64,000 bases of DNA from Nymphalis io (GCF_905147045.1 NC_065905.1:9610001-9674000), one strand, 5' to 3'. Shown: positions 11,797 through 23,955, counted from the first letter of the stretch. Numbers and translations are program-made. Notes: generated by a model not told the origin, from the letters alone.

Positions 11797-12254
11797 AATA
11801 CAACTGTCTTATTTAAACAGAAGAGTTGGTTTTTTCGTTGTCAGAGGTAGAGAAAAGTTCATAAGATACATAATACCGCGCTTACACGTGGGTGAAGCCG
11901 CTGGTCGAAAATATTATACTATAAAGATAAACTGTATTATATGTATGTAAGTTAGTTTTGTTTTTATTAATAAATTGACTTTAAATTTTTCGAAATAAAA
12001 CCGTTACTGTGTTTCCTAGATAAATGAATTATTTTAATTCAAAAGAAAAACGGTTGGTTACCCCACTAATGGGCTCTACGATACCGGACACGTGTTGTGC
12101 CGAGAGCGACGTTGGGAAATATGAATAAATTGCAAGTTGTAATGAGGGATTTATTATTATAAGAAATGTTGTATGTGATGGAGCACGTGATGAGTATGCA
12201 CATGTTTAAAAATCCTTGCAAGTTAATTGTAAGTATGTTATTAAATTAAAAAAA

Positions 12255-12544
12255 GCCGAGATGGCCTAGTGGTAAGAAAGCGTGAATTTTAATCGATGAT
12301 CGTGGGTTCAATCCCGGGCAAGAACGACTGAAGTTTTTCATGTGCTTAATTTGTGGTTATAATTCATCTCGTGATTTTCGGTGGAAAACATCCTGTGAGG
12401 AAAACTGTGTGTCTAATTTCACGGAAATTCTGCCACATTGGAACCACCACATTGGAGCAGCATAATGGAATAAGCTCCAAACCTTCTCCTCAAAAAGGGA
12501 GAAGAGGCCTTAGGCCAGCAGTGGGACATTTACAGGCTGTTACC
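12255..12544 (+). repeat. Metulj-like tRNA SINE with 12-bp TSD
   Basis: Full-length, somewhat diverged copy. GTTATTAAATTA is found at 12237-12248 and 12545-12556; six A bases lie between the left copy and the head. A second, strongly diverged tRNA-like head follows at 12560. Confidence 0.92.
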
Positions 12545-12559
12545 GTTATTAAATTATTG

Positions 12560-12650
12560 ATGAGCCGTGGTGGGCCAGTGGTCAGAACACGTGAATACAT
12601 GAAATAAGATTGCGGGTTAAAATTCGGACAGGCAATACTGTTAAGACTGT
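12560..12650 (+). repeat. Diverged SINE head
   Basis: GAGCCGTGGTGGGCCAGTGG ... GCGGGTTAAAATTCG resembles the tRNA-like head of the same family with many substitutions. The body is lost after about 90 bases. Confidence 0.55.
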
Positions 12651-12971
12651 TAGTCTATTAACGAGTTACGAGAATGACAGCTACAAAGGAGTATGTAATG
12701 TCACGGAGCTTACGCCATTAAAATTAACAAAAAACTTAAATTGCTTCTTCATCGCCGTCCGCTGACAACGCATACAATTTTTCACAATTTTATTACTCCA
12801 TATTTATTTTCTATATCGTTCGCTATTCACGATTCGAATGTAGTATTATTTAAATACATATAAACTTATATGTTACGTCAAAAGAGTTATACTTTTACGT
12901 ACAAATTCTCACAATCATCAAGATACATTAAGCCACATGTATGGAACCTTGACGCCATAGTCTACAAATAC

Positions 12972-13100
12972 TGAATTTTCATTTACTTAATTTACTATTT
13001 ACGTTTTCACGTGTTACGGTAAACGGTGAAGGTAAAAGGTACTCCTCAAAAGGTAAAGATGCTTCAGGCCAGCAGTGGGATATTTACAGACTCTTAGTTT
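12972..13100 (+). repeat. Old Metulj-like SINE fragment
   Basis: ACTGAATTTTCATTTACTT, GGTGAAGG, CTCCTCAAAAGG and CCAGCAGTGGGATATTTACAG appear in order with internal losses. Confidence 0.55.
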
Positions 13101-13179
13101 ACTTTTATTTTTGTTTATTTGTTAAATACGTATAATAAATGGGCATTACTAATTATGTAATGTCTTTATTTTACTATTG

Positions 13180-13445
13180 GTGAGCTATTCATGGTACAAC
13201 CTTGTACAAGCCCGACTACCAATCATAATTTTTCATTATCAGTTTTGTATTGCTTCGTTCCAGCTTATACTTTAAACCGGAACACACAAAGTCAGTGTAC
13301 AAAACATAATACAAAACTTCTTAGTTGACATGGCTGCCGGAGTTTTGACGTTGTTATACTATAAAATAGCAACCTAAAGGTTGCTATTTTATAGTATTCT
13401 GTAAATTCGGTTTTGATGGTGGATGAGCCAGTGTAATTGTCAGCA
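13180..13445 (+). repeat. Decayed hairpin-family segment interrupted by a palindrome
   Basis: CTTGTACAAGCCCGACTACC and GGATGAGCCAGTGTAATTGTC are isolated family blocks. Between them lies the 42-bp perfect hairpin described separately (13356-13397). Confidence 0.4.
13356..13397. repeat. 20-bp perfect palindrome
   Basis: ATACTATAAAATAGCAACCT (13356-13375) and its exact reverse complement (13378-13397) are separated by AA only. Confidence 0.93.
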
Positions 13446-14179
13446 AAGCTCACATCTTTCCAAGTTTATTATTCATAGTATGTGTAAATTTTATAAATTA
13501 TTTTATAGATATGTATTTTCTTATAGTTATTTTAATAAGTTTTTATAATTGCAACGACTTTATAAGCCGCACTATAAGATTTGAGATATCTATTTTACTG
13601 CCTACACGCACGCAATTTAACCGTTCAAAAGGATTTTCACAAGTCAGCTCGAAGTAATTCTCGAGTGAGTATCCGCCTCATAAAGCTATTTACAAGATAC
13701 GATGCCGAAAAAGGCAGTTTTCACTATACGGTTTTAGCGCAAAGCCGAAGCCTTTCACTATAAACACCAAGGCCTGTTTAAATTTAACCCTTGATAATCT
13801 TACATACCTACACTTAACACTAAATACATTTAATTTATGTACTTTAATCTTTACATTCTTTTTCCATCCTTTATATTTTATTCTTTAAGTAGATAAAAAT
13901 TAATTTCCGTCAAGGGTGAATAATTGCGGTCTGTTTATTGCCTAGCTTGTGAAATTAATGATATGCAATCTTATTACAAATGATGATAGCAATGTTCCGG
14001 GTATTCGTATTTATTTCTTTTACGGAACGCCGCAAGATGAGTTCGCGAATTCAGTCTTAATTATTGCTTAATTGCAACATCGATTACACAAGTGAACGGC
14101 ACGCAGTACAAGTATCATTGGTGTATCTTTTATTATCAGCTTACATCCTTTTTTTAACGCTGGAAAAACGCATTACGTG

Positions 14180-14310
14180 TTTCCCCCACGGGAACAGTGG
14201 GGTACGAGTGTGCCCCGAACATCTGAATACTCACTAAAAAACCCTTTCCGTCTTAACGAGGAGCGCCACGGGATCGCTTGTGCATGTTGCCGTGGTCAGC
14301 TTATACCCTT
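14180..14310 (-). repeat. Unclassified interspersed repeat, copy 2
   Basis: TGAATACTCACTAAAAAACC, CCGTCTTAACGAGGAGCG and GCCACGGGATCGCTTGTG align with the repeat at 15.7 kb. The element type is unknown; it is probably the 3' part of a retroelement. Confidence 0.5.
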
Positions 14311-14455
14311 TAATAATTCAGGGTTGACCATTTGATGCTTAGAAAAATCATGATAATGCATATTATTTTTTTTCGATCTTTGATTTTAACTTCAGTGTTC
14401 CTTCGGTATAGATTTATTACTATATTATTATTAATTGCTTCCTTCAGGCAACTTA

Positions 14456-14602
14456 CTTGGTGGTAGGATTTTGTGCAATCAAGGCCACCCACTCATGACA
14501 TATTCTACCGCCAAATAGTATATAATTATTATTGTTGTATTTCGGTTTGAAGGGCTAATGAGCCAGTGTAACTACAGGCACAAGAGATATAACATCTTAT
14601 GG
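14456..14602 (+). repeat. Hairpin-family repeat, truncated 3'
   Basis: CTTGGTGGTAGGATTTTGTG, GACATATTCTACCGCC, TTTCGGTTTGAAGGGC and GAGCCAGTGTAACTACAGGC, ending after ATAACATCTTA. Confidence 0.72.
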
Positions 14603-15202
14603 ATTATATAAATGAATGTTACTTTGTTTGTCCATCCAAATGAGTTGATACAGTGAAAATTTGTTATTGAGAATAACTTAAGTGAGTTAGTTACGTTTTA
14701 TAGTTTCTTTCATAGTAAAATCTTATTATACGTGTGGCGTGTGATCCGATCGTTGATGTTTTTTGTAAAAAAGCAAAGACTAATTCAATTCCAAAATATC
14801 ATAAGAAAAAATTGACATTCTCCAAAAATGGACCTTATGTCTGGCTTTACAAGTTCCTTTTTGAACACAAACGACACAGCTTGTTGTTCAAATTTTTCTT
14901 TTATGATGTTTTTCCGAGCGTTTCATTTTACGTTGTAACAATTTTTTCATAACAGTTCGATTCTCTCTTTCGCTGTAATCATTTGGACGATGTACGAAAT
15001 AATGATGACAGTTTATCATTTTAAGTTATAGTTTTAGAGAACACAATGAGTACAATTTAAACGTAATCATGAGTGCGTGTTACATTTACGTTTATTTAGT
15101 TCGTAAATGCATTCTTCGTATTTTATTTATCGATGTCTCATTTTCATGCTATATGTCAAATGTAATTGATTTAGTGAGTGAATAAGTAACATTTCGTATA
15201 AT

Positions 15203-15310
15203 TAGTCCCAGTGCTGGGCTAAGACCTATTTCACAGATTTGCTTTAATACGGTTTGGTAGATACATATATATTCACATAGATAGTTCTAGACTTCTAGCC
15301 AAGCTTATTT
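15203..15310 (-). repeat. Metulj-like SINE 3' fragment
   Basis: GTCCCAGTGCTGGGCTAAG and GGTTTGGTAGATAC match the minus-strand 3' body. Confidence 0.5.
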
Positions 15311-15734
15311 CATGCAATTTTCGAATATCATTTATATTTTTAGCTTATATAATAATGACTTAAACTCCCGGAATGTTTTTGTCTTGTGAGTCAACCATCC
15401 AGTATTTACATTTTCCTGTTTATTTCTTTCATTGATAACATTTCGCGCGCGTTGACGTCTCTTATGAAATCCGTAACGCACGTCGCTCTGAAAACGCGCG
15501 TTGTTGAGATCACGTGTTTCAAAACGAGATTGGTATAAGTTGTAAAATAATGATGATAAAATAAAAAAAATATAATTTCCATACATTCGGGTTCAATAGC
15601 TTAACGGTATACGGGCGACCAAGCGACACGGACGTCAATGACAAGAATATCACAAAAATGTCTTAGATCTTGGAGGGCAACCGATTTATTTGGGAATTCT
15701 TATTCACTAAAACTTCCTCACTGCAGGAGGTTTT

Positions 15735-15945
15735 AATAGTTAGTTTTTGGGCTTAGTAGTGTTGTCCTTTTTTCCCCTGGCCATGTAGGATTCGCCGGTA
15801 CCGAATACGCACCGGAATACCCACTAAAAACCAGCAGCACCCACTCCGCCTCCTTTTCGTCACGGGATCGATTGTATACTACCATAAAGTCCCGACGATT
15901 GGCCTGCCACTGTGGCACTCCAATTTCTAGGGTGTCCTTGATAAG
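15735..15945 (-). repeat. Unclassified interspersed repeat, copy 1
   Basis: GC-richer than its surroundings. CGGAATACCCACTAAAAACC and CGTCACGGGATCG are shared with copy 2 at 14.2 kb. A 61-codon open frame on the minus strand does not resemble a known protein. A GGTTCAATAGCTTAACGG segment at about 15590 may belong to the same element. Confidence 0.5.
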
Positions 15946-16628
15946 GACGTGGCTTTGTTTTCATTTACACATCCGCTATATCATCTCTCATTTAAGACCA
16001 AACTGTTGATTCAATTGGAACACATCATTGTAATTCTTTCAAAAGAGACAATACTATTCTTGAAAAAAAAGTGGCTACGTTTTAGTTTAAGTGTACAACG
16101 ACAGCATAATGTATATCATAAATCTTACGAATCAGTTCTCGATCATTGGTTGACGACCTCCCTCATTGATTATAACTTATTAATCCACTCAGCTCGTGTC
16201 GACCGTACGTCCTTGTTTGTTAGTTGCTACGTTATCTTATGTTACATTGGTATTTTTATACTGGCCGTTTTTACGATTGTTTTATTTGTATCTATAATCA
16301 AGTAATTTTTTTACTACGATTATTTCTCAAAATCTGTCCAACCGTTTGACTTTTAGTGAAAGTTCATTAGTCATTTCTTACAGCCATTCTTTATAATAAA
16401 ATTCATTATGAATTTGATGTTTTTAATTTTATTATATAGTTATGTTTAATTTTGTATTCAATAAAAATATTTACAAAAACAACAACAACAATGTCTATGT
16501 ATAGAATAAATATTTTAGAGATTAACAGAGCAGGTAAAATTGTGTATTGTTCCTTCATCCACATTTTCTTACCCATTTTCTATTTATGTATTAGAAATCA
16601 AAGCTGTGTTTCACTCTTCCATTAATTT

Positions 16629-16646
16629 CTCTCTCTCTCTCTCTCA
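16629..16646. repeat. (TC)n microsatellite
   Basis: About nine CT units. Confidence 0.8.
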
Positions 16647-16739
16647 CTCTAGTCATACTCTCAGATATGTTGTCTCTATCTAGTATAATCTTGCCTTTTA
16701 CCATCAACACTCATGTCTACACTCTTCATGTAACATCAC

Positions 16740-17052
16740 CCGTACCGTAACAGCCTGTGAATGTCCCACTGCTGGGCTAAAGGCCTCCTCTCCTCTTTTT
16801 GAGGAGAAGGTTTGGAGCTTATTCCACCACGCTGCTCCAATGCGGGTTGGTAGAATTCACATGTGGCAGAATTTCAGTGAAATTAGACACATGCAGGTTT
16901 CCTCACGATGTTTTCCTTCACCGTAAAGCACGAGATGAATTATAATCACAAATTAAGCACATGAAAATTCAGTGGTGCTTGCCCGGGTTTGAACCCACGA
17001 TCATCGGTTAAGATTCACGCGTTCTTACCACAGGGCCATCTCGGCTTTTTTT
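16740..17052 (-). repeat. Metulj-like tRNA SINE with 9-bp TSD
   Basis: Full-length copy on the - strand. TAACATCAC flanks it at 16731-16739 and 17053-17061. On the right, the 18-bp unit TAACATCACATTCATCAT is itself repeated (17053-17070 and 17074-17091). Confidence 0.93.
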
Positions 17053-17144
17053 TAACATCACATTCATCATTTGTAACATCACATTCATCATCAATTATAT
17101 CGGTTTCAATACTTTCAGTATTTTTGTCACTGGACCTATTATTC

Positions 17145-17245
17145 ACTTATAAATATCCCGCTGTTGGGCAAATTTCCTCTTAAGAAGAATGATTGGATCT
17201 TATTCCTCCGTGCTGTGCTGGTGCAGGTTGTATTCATGACCTTTA
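17145..17245 (-). repeat. Metulj-like SINE 3' fragment
   Basis: ATATCCCGCTGTTGGGCAA, GGATCTTATTCC and GTGCTGGTGCAGGTTG match the 3' body with many changes. Confidence 0.45.
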
Positions 17246-17747
17246 GCTTAAGAAAATCGGAGGTCATAGGTGGTTTGTTCGTTGTTAAGTCCAGTGGTTT
17301 TTTCTCGTAAGACTATATTTTTTCTTTATGCACTTTTGTGGGAAACAGCCCATTTTTCTATTATTATTCTAAAATGTTTATTACGCTGTATTTACAAGCT
17401 CTCGTTTAAAAGGGACATGATGCCTGTTATTGCACTGTCTTAATATACGAGTAATGTAATAATCTTATAAACCATTCTTTACAGAGCCTTGATGGAGTAA
17501 ATAGTTACTTAAACTTATACTAGCCTTGCAATACAAGATGTACTAAGAAAGGATTACTCAGCAGATTAATATCAGCAGGATAATTTTCTCGTCTGCTTTT
17601 CTAAAACAAATTAAAATTAATTTAATAAAATATTCTATCTTACAATGGACCTTGTAGTTTGAAAATGGATGGAAAATATTTAATCCCTAGCATCTTAATC
17701 CGGGATTTAGTCTCAATATTGATACTAAATATAATAATAATAATAAT

Positions 17748-17970
17748 GTCCTCCAGGTCGATTTCGGAAAGAGTTCAGGCGGAGGACCAACGGCTTTACG
17801 TGCTTTCCGAGGCACGGGAGTGTACACACTGCCAACTTCCGGACTTCGGGTTGCTACTGAGAATTTTCTGACAGAAAAACAAAATAACTTTTTAATGGCC
17901 CGACCCGGGAATTGAACCCAGGACCTCCGGGTCAGCGGCTTTACATAAAGCCACTAGACCAACGAGGCAG
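17748..17970 (-). repeat. Second-family tRNA SINE
   Basis: Minus-strand copy. CCACTAGACCAACGAGG (box A) and GGGAATTGAACCCAGG (box B) are well preserved, followed by GAGAATTTTCTGACAGAAA and GGGAGTGTACAC. The 3' third is missing. Confidence 0.82.
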
Positions 17971-18189
17971 TCATAAGTAATAAATCACCTAATAGTTATT
18001 TCAATAGATATGACTAATTCTGCAGTCATGTTTTTGCTATCTTATCTTATACCTGTTCATGATTAAAGAAAAAAAATGTTTTCATAATAATTCTTTTCAG
18101 TAGTATTATCTTTATGACCTCTGCAGTACAACTAATCTCTATAGTATTTACAGTTTTATAAATACTTACAACTTCATGATTCAATTGAA

Positions 18190-18460
18190 GCTGGAAAGTA
18201 AAGCAACAGCTTGTAAATGACCTCCTGCTAGGCTTAGGCTATCCTACTATTGAAAAGGCATGTTTTAATCCAATGCATGTAGGTGCATACATACATAAAT
18301 GAAAGGTTTTCTTACGGTGTTTTCCTTAACTGCTGAACACGAAATGAATTATAAACACAAATTAGAACACGAATATTCAGTTGTGCTTGCTTGCCCGGTT
18401 TTGGAATTCGCAGTCTTCGGTTTAGGCTCACGCGTTCTAACCACTAGGCTATCTCGACTC
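18190..18460 (-). repeat. Old Metulj-like SINE
   Basis: Diverged minus-strand copy with AATTATAAACACAAATTA, CACGCGTTCTAACCACTAGG and the CAGCCTG-like tail (AACAGCTTG). Confidence 0.78.
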
Positions 18461-18469
18461 TTAAATAAA

Positions 18470-21069
18470 CTAATTATTTAAAAAAAATCGAAAATTTAAA
18501 TGAAAATTGTTCTTCTTGAAGGCAATTATCTATTTTATATATATAAATATATATTAATGGATGTGTCACTTAGATTATATTTAAAACGCACTCGTTTTAA
18601 AAATACATAAAACATTCCATAAAATTTGTTGAGGAAAAACAAGTAAACAGATGTCAATGCATTTTAAACTTTATAGATACAGAAATAAGGTCACTATTAA
18701 TGATTATGGTACTAATCTGAATACACGTATATTGATAAGGGGCATCCCAGCAGGTAACTGCTGTGAAGTAGTTAACAACGGGGCTTTTTAATGGGGCAAT
18801 TAGTAATTTATCTAAGCTTATTATATCGTTCGCCGTGCCCGACTATTTTAATGCACAGCTAAATCTTTAGTCTAGAAAGCTGAAATTTTGTACTCTTTGG
18901 TCTGTCTAAATGTAAATATTTTGATTTTATATAACACGTTTTTAACCGCGTCTTGGTTTGCTAGTTGAAGGGTAGGTGGGTGTTAGGTATAAAAAGTCAA
19001 ACTTAATATAGGTAAGTCTATTTAGAAGTAGAACTATGTAGAACTATGTAAATTAATTAAAAATATTTTACACGATTTACATAATATGTACGCATATATA
19101 CATATGTAAGGATAGTCGGTTTTGATGAGCTTGTTTATTCGCTTATATCTTTTAATCTAACGATGAGTTATGAAGCCATTTTTACAATCATAAATAATTA
19201 TTGTTATTTGTATTTTATAATAGCTTTGGCGAGGAGTGTTAGAGATATTATCATAAGACGACAGCTCACCATGAGATGCCAATTTGCACACCTGTTTCCC
19301 AAAATAAATTAAAAGAAACTCTTTAATTTAATTTAAAAATATTATAATATGCAATATTCGCATTTGTTGTTAAGATAAATATATATCAACTATTCTTTAT
19401 TTAAATAGGATTTTGAAAGCACTTTAAAATCGTCTTTTTACAAGATTACAATTTATTTAATATAATATTTTATATCCCATTACATGACATTATATCAGAC
19501 CTTTTTGTTGCATGGCTGTATAACTTCTGACTATTGTTCTTCAAAACATTTTGATAAAATAATGTCTCTAGCTGTAAACGTATAATAAAAAAATAAAAAT
19601 CTTTTTCAAAAATGAATTAAATTCCGGATCCGGAGTGTGCTGGTTATAAGCACCGGTAGTTTCGTATATAAAAATTAATGTGCCTTTGTTTGATCAGTAC
19701 GCGTTCCTATATAATTAATCAGATTGAGTTGAGAGTTGTAAAGGTTTCTGGCATAATATATCGAAGAGCATTTCGTATCTGATAATAATAATGATAAAAA
19801 GCCAAACATGCTGAAGTCCGGCTGCTGTGAAAATGCGTTCCTGACGTATATTAGTGACCATAACTAGTTAGGGGATTTTGGCGCGTAGCCAAAATCGGAA
19901 TGAATACCGACATCTATGTGTCAGTGTCATATTTTGACAGCCGCTACAACAGAAAACTGATACAATGTCTAATTTGAAATCCTACATTCTCGTCAATTAA
20001 AACGGATGGAATAAATTTTATGGAATATATATAATATAACATTAATATAATAATAACGTTTTTACTTATCATAACTGGCAGGCAGCAGGGATGAATTAAA
20101 CTTTCGTTGGATAATCGCTGTGGATAAATATTGTAGTGATGATTATGGCAAAGGTAAAGCGAATGCAGTGAAATAACCTGAAATATGTACACTATGTGCT
20201 TTTATTATTTTGTTTAGATATAATACCTAACATAATACTATGTGTTAAAATATTTACATTAAATGAAGATAATCAATATTAAGAATGATTATAAATTTTT
20301 AGGCGTATTTTTGCTCCTTATACTCAGTTTTTTTGGAAACATGAATGCTGTTCTTGATTTCCATAAGATGAGAATCCATAAGACAAAACACGATCGAAAA
20401 ACGCTATTGCAACGATGTATTCCTTAAAAGTAAGGTTTTTCTATTAACTGGTAACCCTTTTACTATAATTACCCCAGCCATCAATATCAGATCGCCACAA
20501 GATCCCTGTCGCACTATTAAGGTGACCTTAGCAATATAATCTGTTTATGACGTAACCTTGTAACAGAGTTGTATAGATTTCTAAATTAATGTTTTCTAAT
20601 TCATTATTAAATATGCGTAGAAATATACAAATATCATAAATTATAAGTTTTTAATTCTTTAAAGTAACCTCATACATTCGATCACGGATCTGTAAGGGAC
20701 TCATTCTCTCACCGACCGGATATTATTTCATAATAAGTCTAGCGAGAATGTAAACTATCAACTAAGGGTTAGTTGATAGATTACATGAAGGAACAATGTG
20801 AACTATTAATTTATTCATTCATTGTTGTACAGCAAACTAAAAAATATTTATATCTTGGTAAGTGCGGGAAAAAACATTTGTGTGTTAAATAAAAATGAAT
20901 GTTTTATAAGAAAAACGGTTTATTACCTACATACAAATACACATAAATACAATATGTACGAAAATATATAATTTGTAACATTAAATCCGTAGCCGTTCGT
21001 ACGTAATAATCCGTAATTTACTGGCTTTTGTTTTTTTTTATTCTAATTGATGTGATGACTGCTAGATTT
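18470..21069. other. AT-rich intergenic DNA, only decayed repeats
   Basis: A short stem ATTTTGGC / GCCAAAAT at about 19874-19894 and the imperfect hairpin at 20.75 kb are the only structures noted. No gene is supported. Confidence 0.55.
20751..20785. repeat. 15-bp inverted repeat, one mismatch
   Basis: GTAAACTATCAACTA and TAGTTGATAGATTAC surround a loop of about four bases. Confidence 0.75.
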
Positions 21070-21200
21070 ACTTGGTGGCAGAACTTTGTGACAGCCCGTC
21101 TAGGTAGGTACCACACACGTAGTGTGTAGTAATGTTCATGGGCGGTGGCGACCACCTACCATCTATTTTTTGCCAGTCTGCCCACTTATATAAATAAAAA
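21070..21200 (+). repeat. Hairpin-family repeat with internal deletion
   Basis: The 5' part (CTTGGTGGCAG ... GTAGGTACCACACACG) joins directly to the 3' part (TTCATGGGCGGTGGCGACCACCTACCATC), losing the middle. An A/T-rich end follows. Confidence 0.65.
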
Positions 21201-21713
21201 AATTTTTTTTTTAATTATATAACACTTTTCGCCTAATTAAGAAGTTTTCCTTTTGTAAACTGGTGATTTATATATTCTTGTTTAAAACTAACGTTGTTAC
21301 TATTTTGTTATATACATATAGTAAACATTTACTTCAATACTTCATAGAATATATGTACGAGTACGTTTCATTACTCATCGCAACGTCTTTTGTTCAAATA
21401 TTTTTAGAAGTATTACAAAATAATGTTCGTTCGATTATTTTTAGATTTCATCTTTGTTATCGTGTGTTCGGATATTTTAATATTTTTAACACGATTGCGC
21501 TAGACCAATATCTTATATTAAAATTAAAACGTGTTCAACTTACTAATCACAGGTTCATATTATTTGGCAGAAACTAAACGACCTGTGTCACCTAAATGCA
21601 AAAAAATGTAACGTCATCAAAACATACAAATAGCTAATTCGAATTCTAAATATTAATATTTTTCACGATATTCATCGCTATTTTTAGTTAGAATAAAATA
21701 TGACGCTCTGTAA

Positions 21714-21860
21714 GCGTGAACCAATCTTCGCTGCTGATCTTCGTGAGTTCAATACCCGTTTAGACATACGCTAACGTACGTAATTTGTAAATATATCATT
21801 TCCGGGCCTCTTTTCAAAGAGGAAGCTTATCCACGCTGATCCAGGGAGAGATGGTGGACA
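21714..21860 (+). repeat. Possible ancient SINE copy
   Basis: GCGTGAACCAATCTTCGCTG, GAGTTCAATACCCG and a CTTTTCAAAGAGG block occur in SINE order, but similarity is weak. Confidence 0.3.
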
Positions 21861-21964
21861 CATGACGAAACTGTCACCAAGCAAATAATTTAAAAGAATC
21901 TAAAGTAAATATTAGTACACACTGGCAAATATTTTGTTAATATATGTATCATTATCATTATATC

Positions 21965-22078
21965 AGCCGAAAACTAGGACTCCTGGACAAAGTGCCCAAG
22001 GATTTCTACGATGGTCGGTCTTGTGCGCTGTCCGCATCCAACGGCTCCCCGCGACCCTTACAATATCGTTGGTCCACT
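21965..22078 (-). mobile_element. RTE-clade LINE remnant (ORF C-terminus)
   Basis: Read on the - strand, this encodes WTNDIVRVAGSRWMRTA, close to the well-known C-terminal end of RTE-clade ORFs in moths and butterflies (DDI-VAGSRWMRAAQDR). A frame disruption follows. Only about 110 bases survive. Confidence 0.7.
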
Positions 22079-22086
22079 TTTTAGAC

Positions 22087-22135
22087 TTAATTTTCTGATT
22101 ATATTATTTATATATTAATTTTCTGATTATATTAT
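22087..22135. repeat. Tandem duplication, 28-bp period
   Basis: TTAATTTTCTGATTATATTA occurs at 22087 and again 28 bases later at 22115, directly after the RTE remnant. Confidence 0.8.
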
Positions 22136-22369
22136 ATTACTATCAATACTTACAGTTACCGTCCAACACTAAACGTTTACTTTATTGTTATCTAATTATA
22201 TTTAATAAAAAAAAAAACATCTCATCGTTTGATTATAAAAGTTTGTATAAAATATTTATTTGTGCATATTGTTCTTGTAATATAATATTTAAATTATGCT
22301 GGTTTTATTATTATACTTACAAAAATCATCAATGGCGGATTAACTTATTAAGCTGTAGAGTGGGTTTCA

Positions 22370-22940
22370 AGTTCCGGCCTTTGAGCAAGCTCTTCTTATT
22401 GTATTTTTTTTTAATTTAGAATTCTGACGCGATGTCCTGCTTAAACAATTGCTCGGAGCATTCCCCGTGGTAGATGCGATAGAAGTTGCAGAGTGAGCCA
22501 ACATCTCTACGCAGTTCCAAACAAAACAGAAATTTAAAAACTTAACAAAGGTATTAGATAAGTCAGTAGTATGTTTTATATTACTAAGAAGAGTTAAAAA
22601 GATAAGGCAAATATAATGTAGGTGTCCGCGATCTCTAAGCGCCATTATCAGCTTTGTCTTTGCAAGATATGCCATTTGTAAGGGTTTAAGCTATTTATTA
22701 AGACTATTGTGAGTACATTTGTCCTACCTAGAACTATTTAAACTTCCTAAGCCTAAATACGGAACAATAATTTTAGCTTTTTCTCACGCAGGGAACGAAA
22801 TATATCTTTGCAGGCATACCCTTGCGTGGCCGTCCTCGATACGTATTCGAGATCCGCAAATCCGGATCCGGATGCATCGGCGTCAGCTGCCGTGCTCCGC
22901 TCGGGGCATATCATCGTCGCCGTCAGCATCATTCGCGTGA
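22370..22940 (-). other. GC-richer patch of unknown origin
   Basis: 22374-22675 has a 102-codon open frame on the minus strand, and 22800-22940 is locally rich in CpG (CCGGATCCGGATGCATCGG region) with open frames on both strands. Neither product resembles a protein I know. It could be decayed transposon coding sequence. No splice-site or start-codon evidence supports a gene. Confidence 0.3.
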
Positions 22941-22961
22941 ACTTGAGAAAATAAAGAAATG

Positions 22962-23152
22962 ACATGGCCCAGTTAGAACGAATCAATCTTAACTGTTAAT
23001 TGCGCGGTCAAACCCGATCAAACTAAACTGAATTTTCATGTTTGGAGTTATAGTACTTCTCGTGATCTTCGGTGAATGAAAACATTATGTGGATACCTGT
23101 ATACGACGGTATTGGACCAGCGAAATGGCTTATGCTCCAAGCATTCCCTTGA
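22962..23152 (+). repeat. Old Metulj-like SINE fragment
   Basis: ACATGGCCCAGTTAGAACG, GGTCAAACCCG, CTGAATTTTCATG and CTTCGGTGAATGAAAACAT blocks are recognisable but diverged. Confidence 0.65.
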
Positions 23153-23589
23153 AAATGTATATTTTGTATGTATGTTCATCTGTTCCCAAATATCTTCTAA
23201 AGTTGCTATCATAATTTGATACATGTATTTGAGTTATCGTTAGGCTTTTCTTGATCGTTCACGCGTTATTGGCTTTTTAACGTCATCACTAAATTTAACA
23301 TGGCTTGATTAAATATTGAAAGGACGTAGTTTTGTTTTTTTTTACTATTGACGAAAGATTTTATTTACAGTATTGTACAAAATTCTGTCTATTCTAATTC
23401 TATTTCACATAAATGTTTGAAAATATGATGTGGTATCTATTTCCACGATTTTGTAAAAGACCAGATTAGTTTACTTAGAAACATGGTATGACTGTACGTT
23501 ATCTTATCTACATGAATACTTCAAAACAATGTCTTTAATCTTGGAAAACATATTGTTTTTTATGAAATAGGCGGGCTGGCTGGCGTCCT

Positions 23590-23882
23590 GATAGTAAGGG
23601 AAAACCACCCTAAAGGTTGGTCTATAAGAAATATACTCATCAGATATTCTACGCCAAAACAGCAATACTTGATATTGTTGTGTTCCGGTTTGAAGGGTGA
23701 GTGAGCCAGTGTATTTACAGGCACAAGGGACATAAAATCTTAGTTCCCAAGGTTGGTGGCGCATTTGCTATAAGCGATGGTTGACATTTCTTACAATGCC
23801 AATGTCTAAGGGCGTTTGGTGACCACTTACCATCAGGTGGCCCATATGCTCGTCCACCTTCCTATTCTATAAAAAAAAAAAT
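23590..23882 (+). repeat. Hairpin-ended interspersed repeat
   Basis: Longest copy in the window. It adds the upstream part with CTCATCAGATATTCTACGCC and a CAGCAATACTTGATATTG segment before the blocks seen at 11.6 kb, and ends in poly(A) at 23871-23882. Confidence 0.87.
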
Positions 23883-23894
23883 ATTAAACATTCC

Positions 23895-23955
23895 TTGCAT
23901 CGCCAATGCGCCACCAACCTTGGGAACTAAAATGTTATGTTCCTTGTACCGGTAA
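23895..23955 (-). repeat. Hairpin-ended repeat fragment, head to head with the copy at 23.6 kb
   Basis: GCCAATGCGCCACCAACCTTG and AAAATGTTATGTTCCTTG are the reverse complement of the middle of the same family. It starts about 15 bases after the poly(A) of the plus-strand copy. Confidence 0.7.

Noticed and set aside
16989..17183. Short open frames beginning MNPRSSVKIHAF (also near 8595 and 3893-4135)
   Set aside because: They are translations of the SINE head and recur with every copy.
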